Shown in pieces: positions 37,897 to 51,420 of a stretch of DNA of 64,000 nt. This DNA comes from Comamonas flocculans (GTDB lineage Bacteria; Pseudomonadota; Gammaproteobacteria; Burkholderiales; Burkholderiaceae_C), in the NCBI RefSeq assembly GCF_007954405.1, contig NZ_CP042344.1, positions 62,001-126,000 of the forward strand, given 5' to 3'. Below the pieces are notes generated by a model. It did not search any database. It saw only the letters and a program-made list of their open reading frames with translations, and was not told the origin of the DNA. The first letter of the stretch is position 1, and each line of letters opens with the position of its first letter. The translations under genes and the position numbers were made by a program.

Positions 37897-38496
37897 ATGC
37901 CCAATTCCAATGAACGTCCCGAGGCCCAGCAGCGCGAGAGCACCGATCCGGAAGAGCGCATCCGGCCGATGCCGCTGCTGCCGGCGCTGATCGCCATCGG
38001 CATGGTGCTCTTCGGCATCATCTACATCGCCATCTCCGGCCCCTACAGCCGCCCCTGGATGGGTGACGAGCGCACGCTGGCCGACCTGCAGGCCAAGCCC
38101 GCCGGCGGTGGCGGCGCGGACGCGGCGGTCGACGGCGGCGCGATCTACGCGGCCAACTGCGCCTCCTGCCACCAGGCCAGCGGCGCCGGCCTGCCGGGGG
38201 TGTTCCCGCCGCTGGACGGCTCGGAATGGGTGCATGGCAGCCCCAAAATCCTGGCCAACATCGTGCTGCACGGCATCGACGGCGAGATCACCGTCAAGGG
38301 CAACACCTACAAGGGCCTGATGCCGAGCTTTGCGCAGTTGAGCGACGCCGAGCTTGCCGGGGTGCTTACCCACATCCGCAGCAGCTGGTCGAACCAGAAC
38401 GAGCCGGTGGACGCCGAGCTGCTGGCCCAGGAGCGCAAGAGCGGACGCGACACGCCGTTCGAGAGCGGCGAAGCGCTCAAGGCGCTGGAGCCCTGA
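37897..38496 (+). CDS. Membrane-anchored monohaem cytochrome c (CcoP substitute)
   Basis: 199 residues. A soluble N-terminus rich in Glu/Arg (1-25) is followed by one membrane helix (about 27-47). The cytochrome c domain has CASCH (Cys88, Cys91, His92) and a probable axial Met in KGLMPSFAQLSD. Only one haem motif is present, whereas CcoP normally has two. Located where ccoP would be expected, so it probably feeds electrons into the oxidase. No ccoQ is seen between it and ccoO. Confidence 0.88.
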   Translation: MPNSNERPEAQQRESTDPEERIRPMPLLPALIAIGMVLFGIIYIAISGPYSRPWMGDERTLADLQAKPAGGGGADAAVDGGAIYAANCASCHQASGAGLPGVFPPLDGSEWVHGSPKILANIVLHGIDGEITVKGNTYKGLMPSFAQLSDAELAGVLTHIRSSWSNQNEPVDAELLAQERKSGRDTPFESGEALKALEP

Positions 38497-38503
38497 GCCG
38501 CCC

Positions 38504-39136
38504 ATGGTGCTGCGTACCGCGCTGATCAGCCTGCTGGTGGCGATCGGCGGCTACGCCGCAGCCAGCTGGCTCACGCACGACTTTCGCGTCTGGACCGAAG
38601 AAGGCGCGCGCCGCCTGGAAGTGGCGCTCGCGCCCGTGCCCCTGCCCGAGGTGGCGCTGCAGGGCACACGGCTGCCCGCGCCCACGCTGGCCGCCACCGC
38701 CCGGGGCAGCGTGACGATTGCCGACTTCTTCTACACCCGCTGCCAGACGGTCTGCCTGTCGCTGGGCAGCACCTTCCAGCAACTGCAGGCCAGGCTGCAG
38801 ACCGAGCCCCAGGACGAAGGCGCCGCGCCGCTGCGGCTGCTGTCGCTGTCCTTCGACGGCGCGCACGACAGCGCCGCGGTGCTGCAGGCCTATGCCGGCA
38901 AGCTGGGCGCCGACCCCGACCTCTGGCGCTTTGCCAGCGTGCCCGACGCCGCGCAGCAGCGCGCGCTGCTCGAGCGCCTGGGCGTGGTGGTCATCCCCGA
39001 CGAACTGGGCGAATTCGAGCACAACGCCGCGCTGCTGGTGTTCGACGCCCGCGGGCGCATGGTGCGGGTGTTCGACCTGGCCGAGCAGGAGCTGGCGCTG
39101 AACTACGCGCGCCAGCTCGCCTCCAAGCGCTCATGA
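38504..39136 (+). CDS. SCO1/SenC-like copper chaperone
   Basis: 210-residue thioredoxin-fold protein with an N-terminal membrane anchor (about 5-22). Copper ligands are Cys80 and Cys84 in FFYTRCQTVC and a distal His in EFEHNAALL. SCO proteins deliver copper to oxidases, and PrrC/SenC forms support cbb3 assembly. The start ATG at 38504 lies 8 bases after the cytochrome gene. The stop overlaps the next gene (ATGA). Confidence 0.9.
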   Translation: MVLRTALISLLVAIGGYAAASWLTHDFRVWTEEGARRLEVALAPVPLPEVALQGTRLPAPTLAATARGSVTIADFFYTRCQTVCLSLGSTFQQLQARLQTEPQDEGAAPLRLLSLSFDGAHDSAAVLQAYAGKLGADPDLWRFASVPDAAQQRALLERLGVVVIPDELGEFEHNAALLVFDARGRMVRVFDLAEQELALNYARQLASKRS

Positions 39137-39819
39137 ACGGGCACGGGGGGCGCAGACTCATCGCATTGCTTGGCGACCGGCGGCTGGCCTGGCCGGGCCT
39201 GCTGCTGGCCGCGGTGCTGGCGCTGCCGGCGGCGCGCACCCTGCTGGAGGCCAGCATGTGGCGCCACATGGTGCTGCAGTATCCGCTGTGGATGCTCTCG
39301 GGCGCGCTGCTGGCCGGCGGGCTGAGCGGTCGCATGCGCGAGCGCCTGGCGCGCTGGAACGCCTCGGGCATCAGCGGGCTGCTGCTGGCGGGCACGGTCA
39401 TCACCGTGCTGATGATTCCGCGCGTGCTGGACCTGGCGCTGGTTGCGCCGGCGGTGGAGCTGGCCAAGTGCGGCGCGCTGCTGGCCGCCGGCGCGGCGCT
39501 GCGCCTGTCCTGGCGGCAGGCGGGGCTGGTGGCCCAGGGCTTCTTTCTGGGCAACATGCTGCTCATGGGCGCGGTCGTCGGGCAGCTCTATGCGCAGTCG
39601 CCGCTGCGGCTGTGCAATGCCTACCTGCTGGGCGACCAGGAGCGCCTGGGCCAGTGGCTCACCGCCATTTCCACGACGGTGGCGCTGCTCTGGCTGGCGC
39701 AGGTGTTCTGGTGGGTCGCGCGCCGCGACGCCGACACCGGACGCATGGCGGGCACGCAGGCGCCGCAGGACGCCGCCGCGCGCGAGGGCGCCAGCGCCCC
39801 AAGTCCGCAATCGCCCTGA
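39133..39819 (+). CDS. Polytopic membrane protein of unknown function in the oxidase cluster
   Basis: 228 residues with about five or six hydrophobic helices and a polar tail from about 195. The segment SMWRHMVLQYPLWML carries a His-Met pair similar to the CtaG/caa3 assembly type, but the match is too short to name the family. Its translation is coupled to the SCO gene (ATGA), so a role in copper insertion or oxidase assembly is likely by context. Not otherwise recognised. Confidence 0.75.
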   Translation: MNGHGGRRLIALLGDRRLAWPGLLLAAVLALPAARTLLEASMWRHMVLQYPLWMLSGALLAGGLSGRMRERLARWNASGISGLLLAGTVITVLMIPRVLDLALVAPAVELAKCGALLAAGAALRLSWRQAGLVAQGFFLGNMLLMGAVVGQLYAQSPLRLCNAYLLGDQERLGQWLTAISTTVALLWLAQVFWWVARRDADTGRMAGTQAPQDAAAREGASAPSPQSP

Positions 39820-39855
39820 GGGCGCACACCGCCGGCGGGCGCGGGCAGGCAGATA

Positions 39856-40338
39856 ATGGCCGGCATGAACCTCGCATCCACCCTGTTTCCGCTGGGCTGG
39901 GAACACTACCTGCTGGGCGGCCTGTGCATCGGCCTGGGCGTGGCGCTGCTGTTTGCCATGACCGGCCTGGTCGGCGGCATGAGCAGCGTGTTCTCCTCGA
40001 CCTGGTCCTTCATCGTGCGGCGGCCCTTCTTCCAGCAGCCGGCGCTGCGCGGCTCGCGCATCTGGCGGCTGCAGTACGCCGCCGGCCTTGTCCTCGGGGC
40101 GCTGCTGTGGTGGCTGTGGCTGGGCGGCCCGGGGCCGGAGACCACCGCCGTGCCGGCCTGGCAGCTGCTGGTGGGCGGCTTCATCGCCGGCTTTGGCGCG
40201 CGCATGGGCCACGGCTGCACCTCGGGGCACGGCATCTGCGGGCTGGGTTCGCTGCAATGGCCGTCGGCCCTGGCGGTGCTGTGCTTCATGGCCACGGCCA
40301 TGATCACCGCCAACCTGGTCTGGAGCTTGCAGGCATGA
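39856..40338 (+). CDS. YeeE/YedE (sulfur transport) family protein, first half
   Basis: 160 residues with four or five hydrophobic helices. The conserved pore motif GFGARMGHGCTSGHGICGLG (about 114-133) is that of the YeeE/YedE thiosulfate-transport family. In the two-gene form the complete pore is made from two half-length proteins, and the second follows immediately with an ATGA overlap. The start ATG at 39856 is possible, and a second at 39865 equally so. Transport of a sulfur compound is inferred by family. Confidence 0.85.
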   Translation: MAGMNLASTLFPLGWEHYLLGGLCIGLGVALLFAMTGLVGGMSSVFSSTWSFIVRRPFFQQPALRGSRIWRLQYAAGLVLGALLWWLWLGGPGPETTAVPAWQLLVGGFIAGFGARMGHGCTSGHGICGLGSLQWPSALAVLCFMATAMITANLVWSLQA

Positions 40339-40745
40339 CATCCGCACGCGCCCTGGCGACGCTGGCCGCCGGCATGCTCTTTGGCTTCGGCCTGGCCGCT
40401 TCCACCATGATCCGCCCCGAGGTGGTGCTCAGCTTCCTGCGCTTTCAGGACTTCGGCCTGGTGCTGGTGCTGGGTGGCGCGGTGCTCGTCACCGGCCTGG
40501 CCTACGCACTGCTGCCGCGCCTGCTGCGCCGCCCGCTGCTGGGGGGTGAATTCCAGCGCCACCCCATGCACCCGGGCGCCCGCACGCTGGTGGGCGCCGC
40601 GCTCTTTGGCGTGGGCTGGGGATTGAGCGGCGTCTGTCCCGGCCCGGCGATCGCCGGCCTGGGCGCGGGCAACTGGATGCTGCTCTACGCGCTGGGCGGC
40701 ATCGCACTGGGCGCGCTGGTGCAAGGGCTGCTGGCCAAGCCCTGA
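40335..40745 (+). CDS. YeeE/YedE (sulfur transport) family protein, second half
   Basis: 136 residues with hydrophobic helices and the second pore motif GVGWGLSGVCPGPAIAGLG (about 97-115). Together with the preceding gene it corresponds to one full-length YeeE. Translationally coupled (ATGA). Confidence 0.87.
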   Translation: MTSARALATLAAGMLFGFGLAASTMIRPEVVLSFLRFQDFGLVLVLGGAVLVTGLAYALLPRLLRRPLLGGEFQRHPMHPGARTLVGAALFGVGWGLSGVCPGPAIAGLGAGNWMLLYALGGIALGALVQGLLAKP

Positions 40746-40755
40746 GCGGGCCAAG

Positions 40756-40813
40756 AATTTTCAGCATCAAAACCGCCTTTTGCGCTTGCCCCGCCTGCGC
40801 AGACAGCTATTGC
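40756..40813 (-). repeat. Dispersed GATAGCTGCCAGCGCTT-type repeat, diverged copy 5
   Basis: Reverse orientation and degraded: TTCAGCATCAAAACCGCC, GCGCTTGCCCCGCCTGCGC, ACAGCTATTG. It lies between the YeeE pair and valS. Confidence 0.5.
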
Positions 40814-40837
40814 TGCCGTAGCAGCCGGCAGACCGCA

Positions 40838-40843
40838 TAAAAT
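40838..40843 (+). promoter_or_regulatory. Possible -10 of valS
   Basis: TAAAAT at 40838-40843 in the context CATAAAATC, as before ribBX. No convincing -35. Confidence 0.3.
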
Positions 40844-40870
40844 CAGGCCGCCCTTATCCTTTTGCCTAGC

Positions 40871-40896
40871 ACGGCATCCCGCGGGATGCCGTTTTT
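40871..40896 (+). terminator. Terminator-like perfect palindrome in the valS leader
   Basis: ACGGCATCCCG followed by its exact complement CGGGATGCCGT and TTTTT. The T-run faces valS, and the structure ends 6 bases before the valS ATG. It may terminate transcripts from the YeeE pair or act as an attenuator or translational block for valS, which lacks a visible Shine-Dalgarno. Confidence 0.6.
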
Positions 40897-40902
40897 CATG
40901 CC

Positions 40903-43797
40903 ATGAGCGAAACCCCTGCACAACCGGGCCTGTTCAGCCTGTCCAAATCCTTCGAACCCGCCCCGCTGGAGGCCCACTGGGGGCCGGAATGGGAAAAGCG
41001 CGGCTACGCCCGCGCGGGGGTGCGCGGCAGCGGCCAGCCGGACGCAAGCCAGCCAGGCTTTGCCATCCAGCTGCCGCCGCCCAACGTGACGGGCACGCTG
41101 CACATGGGCCACGCGTTCAACCAGACCATCATGGACAGCCTCACGCGCTACCACCGCATGAAGGGGCACAACACGGTCTGGGTGCCGGGCACGGACCACG
41201 CGGGCATCGCCACGCAGATCGTGGTCGAGCGCCAGCTGCAGGAACAGGGCGTGCAGCGGCGCGCGCTGGGGCGCGAAGCCTTCACCGCCAAGGTCTGGCA
41301 GTGGAAGGAGAAAAGCGGCAACACCATCACCACGCAGATGCGCCGCATGGGCGACAGCGTGGACTGGAGCCGCGAGTACTTCACCATGGACGACAAGCTC
41401 TCCAGGGTGGTGACCGAGACCTTCGTGCGCCTGTATGAGCAGGGCCTGATCTACCGCGGCAAGCGGCTGGTCAACTGGGACCCCAAGCTGCAGTCCGCCG
41501 TGTCCGACCTGGAGGTAGAGAGCGTCGAGGCCGAGGGCAAGATGCACTACATCACCTACCCCTTCGTCGACGGCCCGCAACCCATCGACGGCGTGATGCA
41601 GCGCGGCATGACGATCGCCACCACCCGCCCCGAAACCATGATGGCCGACGGCGCGCTGGCCGTGCACCCCGAGGACGAGCGCTACAGGCACCTGGTGGGC
41701 AAGATGGTGGAGCTGCCGCTGATGCAGCGCAACATCCCCATCATCGCCGACGACTTCGTCGACCGTGAATTCGGCTCGGGCTGCGTGAAGATCACCGGTG
41801 CGCACGATTTCAACGACTACGCCTGCGCGCTGCGCCACGGCCTGCCGCTCATCACCATCTTCACGCTGGACGCGCACATCAACGACAACGGCCCCGCCGC
41901 CTACCGCGGCATGGACCGCTACGCCGCCCGCAAGGCGGTGGTGGCCGACCTGGAGGCCGGGGGTTTTCTGGTGGAGATCAAGCCGCACAAGCTGATGCTG
42001 CCCACCTGCACGCGCACCGGCCAGGCGGTGGAGCCGATGCTGACCGACCAGTGGTTCGTCGCGATGTCCAAGGTGGGCGAAGGCGACGCCAGCGGCAAGA
42101 GCATCGCGCAAAAGGCCATCGACGCCGTGGCCTCGGGCGAGGTTCGCTTCGTGCCCGAGAACTGGGTCAACACCTACAACCAGTGGATGAACCACATCCA
42201 GGACTGGTGCATCTCGCGCCAGCTCTGGTGGGGCCACCAGATCCCGGCCTGGTACGACGAGGATGGCCAGGTCTACGTCGCACGCAGCGAGGAAGAAGCG
42301 CAGGCGCAGGCCCCCGGCAAGAAGCTGCGCCGCGACGAGGACGTGCTCGACACCTGGTACTCCAGCGCCCTGGTGCCGTTTTCCACCATGGGCTGGCCCG
42401 AGCAGAGCGACGCGCCCGCCGATGACTACAACCTCTACCTGCCCTCTTCGGTGCTGGTCACCGGCTACGACATCATCTTCTTCTGGGTCGCCCGGATGAT
42501 CATGATGAGCACGCACTTCACCGGCCGCGTGCCCTTTCGCCACGTCTACATCCACGGCCTGGTGCGCGACGCGCAGGGCAAGAAGATGAGCAAGAGCGAG
42601 GGCAACGTGCTCGACCCGGTGGACCTGATCGACGGCATCGCGCTCGCGCCGCTGCTGGAAAAGCGCACCACCGGCCTGCGCCGCCCGGAGACCGCGCCGC
42701 AGGTGAAGAAGAACACGCAAAAGGAATTTCCCGAAGGCATCCCCGCCTACGGCGCGGACGCGCTGCGCTTCACCTTCGCCGCGCTCGCGAGCCTGGGGCG
42801 CTCCATCAACTTCGACAGCAAGCGCTGCGAGGGTTACCGCAATTTTTGCAACAAGCTCTGGAACGCCAGCCGCTTCGTGCTGATGCACTGCGAAGGCCAC
42901 GACTGCGGGCTCGACGGGCTGAGCAATTGCGCCAATGGCCGCATGTCGTTTTCCGCGGCCGACCGCTGGATCGTCTCCGAGCTGCAGAGGACCGAAGCCG
43001 CCGTGGCCCAGGGCTTTGCCGAATACCGCTTGGACAACGTGGCGGGCGCGATCTACGAATTCGTCTGGAACGCGTTCTGCGACTGGTACCTGGAGATCGC
43101 CAAGGTGCAGCTGCAGACCGGCGACGAGGCGGCGCAGCGCGGCACGCGGCGCACGCTGATCCGCACGCTGGAGACCATGCTGCGCCTGGCCCACCCCCTC
43201 ATCCCCTTCGTCACCGAGGCGCTGTGGCAGGTGGTGGCGCCGGTGGCCGGCCGCGCCGGGCCTTCCGTGATGCTCGCGCCCTACCCCGAGGCCCAGCCCG
43301 AGCGCATCGACGAAGCCGCCTGTGCGCAGGTGCGCCACCTGCAGCAGATGGTCGAGGCCTGCCGGCAGCTGCGCGGCGAGATGGGCGTGTCGCCGGCACA
43401 GCGCTTGCCCCTGCTGGCCGTGGCCGACGACGGCGACGAGGCACGCTTCCTGCGCGAGCACGCCCCCGTGCTGCAAAACCTGGCGCGGCTGAGCGAGCTC
43501 AAGCTCTTCGAGGACGAGTCCGCCTGGCAGGCCGCAGCCGGACAGGCGCCGGTGCTGGTGGCCGGCAAGGCGCGCCTGGCGCTGCACGTCGAAATCGACG
43601 CGGCGGCCGAGAAGGCGCGCCTGGCCAAGGAAGCGGCGCGCCTGTCGGGCGAGATCGCCAAGGCCCGGGGCAAGCTGGCCAACGAAGCCTTCGTGGCCAA
43701 GGCCCCGGCCGCAGTGATCGCCCAGGAAAAGCAGCGCGTGGCCGATTTCGGCGCGACGCTGGCGCGCATCCGGGAACAACTGGCCCGGCTGGGCTGA
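40903..43797 (+). CDS. valS: Valyl-tRNA synthetase
   Basis: 964-residue class I aminoacyl-tRNA synthetase. HIGH-type motif HMGH at 67-70, the editing domain in the middle ([17 protein letters not shown]), the KMSKS motif at 561-565, the anticodon-binding region, and the C-terminal coiled-coil arm (about 895-964) typical of ValRS. Full length. The start ATG at 40903 is the only one giving a full N-terminus. Confidence 0.97.
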   Translation: MSETPAQPGLFSLSKSFEPAPLEAHWGPEWEKRGYARAGVRGSGQPDASQPGFAIQLPPPNVTGTLHMGHAFNQTIMDSLTRYHRMKGHNTVWVPGTDHAGIATQIVVERQLQEQGVQRRALGREAFTAKVWQWKEKSGNTITTQMRRMGDSVDWSREYFTMDDKLSRVVTETFVRLYEQGLIYRGKRLVNWDPKLQSAVSDLEVESVEAEGKMHYITYPFVDGPQPIDGVMQRGMTIATTRPETMMADGALAVHPEDERYRHLVGKMVELPLMQRNIPIIADDFVDREFGSGCVKITGAHDFNDYACALRHGLPLITIFTLDAHINDNGPAAYRGMDRYAARKAVVADLEAGGFLVEIKPHKLMLPTCTRTGQAVEPMLTDQWFVAMSKVGEGDASGKSIAQKAIDAVASGEVRFVPENWVNTYNQWMNHIQDWCISRQLWWGHQIPAWYDEDGQVYVARSEEEAQAQAPGKKLRRDEDVLDTWYSSALVPFSTMGWPEQSDAPADDYNLYLPSSVLVTGYDIIFFWVARMIMMSTHFTGRVPFRHVYIHGLVRDAQGKKMSKSEGNVLDPVDLIDGIALAPLLEKRTTGLRRPETAPQVKKNTQKEFPEGIPAYGADALRFTFAALASLGRSINFDSKRCEGYRNFCNKLWNASRFVLMHCEGHDCGLDGLSNCANGRMSFSAADRWIVSELQRTEAAVAQGFAEYRLDNVAGAIYEFVWNAFCDWYLEIAKVQLQTGDEAAQRGTRRTLIRTLETMLRLAHPLIPFVTEALWQVVAPVAGRAGPSVMLAPYPEAQPERIDEAACAQVRHLQQMVEACRQLRGEMGVSPAQRLPLLAVADDGDEARFLREHAPVLQNLARLSELKLFEDESAWQAAAGQAPVLVAGKARLALHVEIDAAAEKARLAKEAARLSGEIAKARGKLANEAFVAKAPAAVIAQEKQRVADFGATLARIREQLARLG

Positions 43798-43800
43798 TGA

Positions 43801-43896
43801 CTCCTTCCCCCTCTGGGGGAAGGCGGGGATGGGGGCTGCCGGCGACTGCGCCGCCGCTGGCCCCCACCCCAACCCTCCCCCAGAGGGGGAGGGAGC
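43801..43896. repeat. Paired GC-rich hairpin repeat (BIME-like), copy A
   Basis: Two arms in inverse orientation: CTCCTTCCCCCTCTGGGGG (43801 on), then AAGGCGGGGATGGGGGCTGC, a 7-base centre, and the mirrored arm ending at 43896 with AGAGGGGGAGGGAGC. Each arm is itself a hairpin. It fills the 123-bp gap between valS and galU. Confidence 0.8.
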
Positions 43897-43920
43897 AAAA
43901 ACCCACACTACAGGTGCTCC

Positions 43921-44805
<885 letters not shown>

Positions 44806-44823
44806 GACCGCGCCGCATTCGGC

Positions 44824-49031
<4,208 letters not shown>

Positions 49032-49047
49032 AGCCGCCGCGCCCGCC

Positions 49048-49656
49048 TCAGAACTTGGCGCGGTAATAGACCATCGGCCCGCCGTGGCGCGCGCGCAGCA
49101 GCAGGCGGGCGTCGCCGCCGCCCTGCAGCTGTACGCCGATCGCGCCGAACTCGGGGATGATGCCGCCGCCGCGGGCGGACTTCCATTGCACCTCCAGGCG
49201 CGCGGCGTAGACGGGCAGCGCGGCGCTGTGCTGCGCCTGAACGGCCTGGGCCGCGTTGCGGAAGTTGCCCGACCACTGCATCCAGCCCGAGACTCCCAGA
49301 CGCAAGCGCCCGCCCATGGGCTGGCGCCAGTGCACGCCCACGCGCGGCTGCCAGCGCGCGGCCGGGCCGAGTGCCTGGTCGCCGGCCCAGCGGCCCCAGG
49401 GCGTGGTCTGCGCGCCGAGGGAAAAGCCGGTGGCCGCGCCCGTGGCGGCGCTCCAGTGCACCAGGTCCAGCGCCTGAGCGCGCTCCTGCACAGTGCTTCC
49501 GGGGGGAATGGTGTCGGCGCGCCACTGCCAGTGCGGCGCAGCCATGGTCTGGGCGCTGAGGGCCAGCCCGGACGAGGTCACCTGGGCCCCCGCCATCTGG
49601 CACATGAACAGCCCGAGCACCCAGACCATGCTCCGGCTTGTCGAGACTGGCTTCAT
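49048..49656 (-). CDS. Small exported protein, probable outer-membrane barrel, unknown function
   Basis: 202 residues, not recognised. A signal peptide (about 1-24, cut at GAQ) precedes alternating hydrophobic/polar strands (GRLRLGVSGWMQW, AARLEVQWKS, ARLLLRARHG). A C-terminal phenylalanine after MVYYRAK fits the recognition signal of beta-barrel assembly. It lies between trxB and the efflux lipoprotein gene on the minus strand. Confidence 0.75.
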   Translation of the reverse strand: MKPVSTSRSMVWVLGLFMCQMAGAQVTSSGLALSAQTMAAPHWQWRADTIPPGSTVQERAQALDLVHWSAATGAATGFSLGAQTTPWGRWAGDQALGPAARWQPRVGVHWRQPMGGRLRLGVSGWMQWSGNFRNAAQAVQAQHSAALPVYAARLEVQWKSARGGGIIPEFGAIGVQLQGGGDARLLLRARHGGPMVYYRAKF

Positions 49657-49735
49657 GGCGAACCTCCTCGTGCAGCAAACCGGCGTTGTGCACAGTCAGA
49701 CCCCTGTTGCCGCCGGGGAGTTCCGCCTGGCCCAG

Positions 49736-51280
49736 TCAGTGCCCTGGCGGTCCGGCCCCTTGCGGCTCCTGCGCCGCGGGCGCGCCTGCCGGTTGCGCGC
49801 CTGCTGCGCCATCCGCGCTCCACGGCGCCTGCCAGCCGCCGCCCAGCGCCTGCACCAGCGCCACCACGGCCTGCTGGCGCTGCAGTTGCAGCTGCATCAG
49901 CGCCCGGCGCGCGCCCAGCGTGGCCGCCTGTGCCGTCACCACGCTGGTGTAGGCCGTAAGCCCCGCCTGGTAGCTGTTGAGCGTGCGCTGCTCGGCCCCC
50001 GCCGCCGCATCGGCGGCCGCCCGCTGATGCACGATCTGGCGCTCCAGCGCATCCAGCGCGGTGAGCTGGTCTTCCACCTCGCCCAGCGCGCCGAGCACGC
50101 TCTGGCGGTAGCGCGCACCGGCCGCCTGCTGCGCGGCGATGGCCTGCTGCAGCGCGGCGTCGCGGCTGCCGCCGTCGAACAGGGTTTGGGCAATCGCCGT
50201 GCCCAGCGACCAGGTCAGCGCCGGCACGGACAGCAGATCGGCGATGCTGCCGCCCGCGGCGCCCAGCCCGGCCGAGAGGCTCAGGCTCGGGAACCACGCG
50301 GCCTGCGCCGCGCCGATGCGCGCATTGGCCGCGGCCACCTCGCGCTCGCTCGACGCCACGTCGGGGCGGCGCAGCAGCAGCTCGGAAGGCAGCAGCGGCG
50401 GCACCTGGGGCACCGCGTCGCGCCAGCCGGCCGGCGCCAGCGTGAACTGCGCCGGCGCCCGCCCGAGCAGCAGCGCAATGGCGTGCTCCGCGCTGGCGCG
50501 GCTGCGCGCCAGGCCCACGCGCGTGGCGCGGGCGTTTTCCAGCGTGGTCTGCGCCTGCAGCAGGTCGGCATGCGCAGCGACGCCCGCGCGGTAGCGGTTG
50601 CCGGTGATCTCGCGGGCACGCTCGTAGCCGGTGATGATCTCGTCCATCAGGCGCATTTCGGCGTCCAGTTCGCGCACCTGCAGATAGGCCTGCACCAGGC
50701 TGGCCCGCGCCGCCAGGCGGGCGCCGGCCAGGTCCGCCTCGCTGGCCTGCAGCGCCGCCTGCTGCGCCCGCACGCCCGCGGTAATGCGCCCCCAGAGGTC
50801 AGGCGCCCAGCTCGCCGCCAGGCCCAGGCTGGCGCTGCCACGCGCCGGCTCGCCGCCGCGCTGCGCTGCGGCCTGCAGGCCCAGCGTGGGCAGGCGCTGG
50901 GCCTCGCTTTGCTGCAGCAGCGCCTGCGCCTGGGCGACGTTGGCCGCGGCCACGGCGATGTTCTGGTTGCCGGCGTCGAGCTGCGCCACCAGCGCGTCGA
51001 GCGCCTCATCGCCAAACAGCTGCCACCACTGGCCGTCCTGCCAGCGCCGGTAGTCCGAGGTGCTGACCCAGCCTTTGGGGGCAGCGCTTTTCCACTGCGT
51101 GGGCAAAGGCGGCTCAGGCGCGGTGGGTGGCAAGGTGGTGCTGGAGCAGGCGGCCAGCAGGGCGCTGGCGAGCAGCAGGGCGGGCAGCTTGCGGGGTTTT
51201 GCGGTATGCCAAAAATTTACATGAAAAGTGGCTGAAACGCTTGCCCAGCAAGCGCTGGCAGCTAGCAAAACAGAGGACAC
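49736..51280 (-). CDS. RND efflux outer-membrane channel lipoprotein (NodT/OprM family)
   Basis: Outer-membrane factor of the mdtABC pump. Lipobox LLAAC with the Cys codon at 51146-51148, preceded by a normal signal peptide core (KPRKLPALLLASALL). Two OEP repeats follow, with APDLWGRITAGV and GLGAAGGSIADLLSVPALTWSLGTAIAQTLFDGG. The start is unclear: no ATG lies near the signal peptide. The GTG at 51280 has a GGAGG box 7 bases upstream, contributed by a repeat. The next in-frame ATG (51424) overlaps the mdtC stop and would read through two repeats, placing the lipobox Cys at residue 93. The body is complete. Confidence 0.85.
   Translation of the reverse strand: MSSVLLAASACWASVSATFHVNFWHTAKPRKLPALLLASALLAACSSTTLPPTAPEPPLPTQWKSAAPKGWVSTSDYRRWQDGQWWQLFGDEALDALVAQLDAGNQNIAVAAANVAQAQALLQQSEAQRLPTLGLQAAAQRGGEPARGSASLGLAASWAPDLWGRITAGVRAQQAALQASEADLAGARLAARASLVQAYLQVRELDAEMRLMDEIITGYERAREITGNRYRAGVAAHADLLQAQTTLENARATRVGLARSRASAEHAIALLLGRAPAQFTLAPAGWRDAVPQVPPLLPSELLLRRPDVASSEREVAAANARIGAAQAAWFPSLSLSAGLGAAGGSIADLLSVPALTWSLGTAIAQTLFDGGSRDAALQQAIAAQQAAGARYRQSVLGALGEVEDQLTALDALERQIVHQRAAADAAAGAEQRTLNSYQAGLTAYTSVVTAQAATLGARRALMQLQLQRQQAVVALVQALGGGWQAPWSADGAAGAQPAGAPAAQEPQGAGPPGH
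51211..51270 (-). repeat. Dispersed GATAGCTGCCAGCGCTT-type repeat, copy 7
   Basis: On the minus strand TTTTGCTAGCTGCCAGCGCT, TGCTGGGCAAGCG, then TTCATGTAAATTTTT. It sits exactly where the start codon of the efflux lipoprotein gene would be expected. Confidence 0.8.
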
Positions 51281-51283
51281 CCT

Positions 51284-51400
51284 GCTCCCTCCCCCTTCGG
51301 GTGAGGGCTGGGGTGGGGGCCAGCGGCGTGGGCTTTTTCCACTGCCGTTGAAAGAGCTGGCGGCCCCCATCCCGGCCTTCCCCCGCTGGGGGAAGGAGGC
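51284..51400. repeat. Paired GC-rich hairpin repeat (BIME-like), copy B
   Basis: Left arm 51284-51327 (CTCCCTCCCCCTTCGGGTGA, GGGGTGGGGGCCAGCGGCG) and inverted right arm 51357-51400 (CTGGCGGCCCCCATCCCGG, CCCCCGCTGGGGGAAGGAGG), about 29 bases apart. It occupies the mdtC / outer-membrane lipoprotein junction. Confidence 0.8.
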
Positions 51401-51420
51401 AGAAGGCAGATCGGGCAGGG

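Noticed and set aside
39856..40745. A frameshifted single YeeE gene
   Set aside because: The two halves overlap by ATGA with intact termini, and each has its own pore motif, which is the known two-gene form, not a broken gene.
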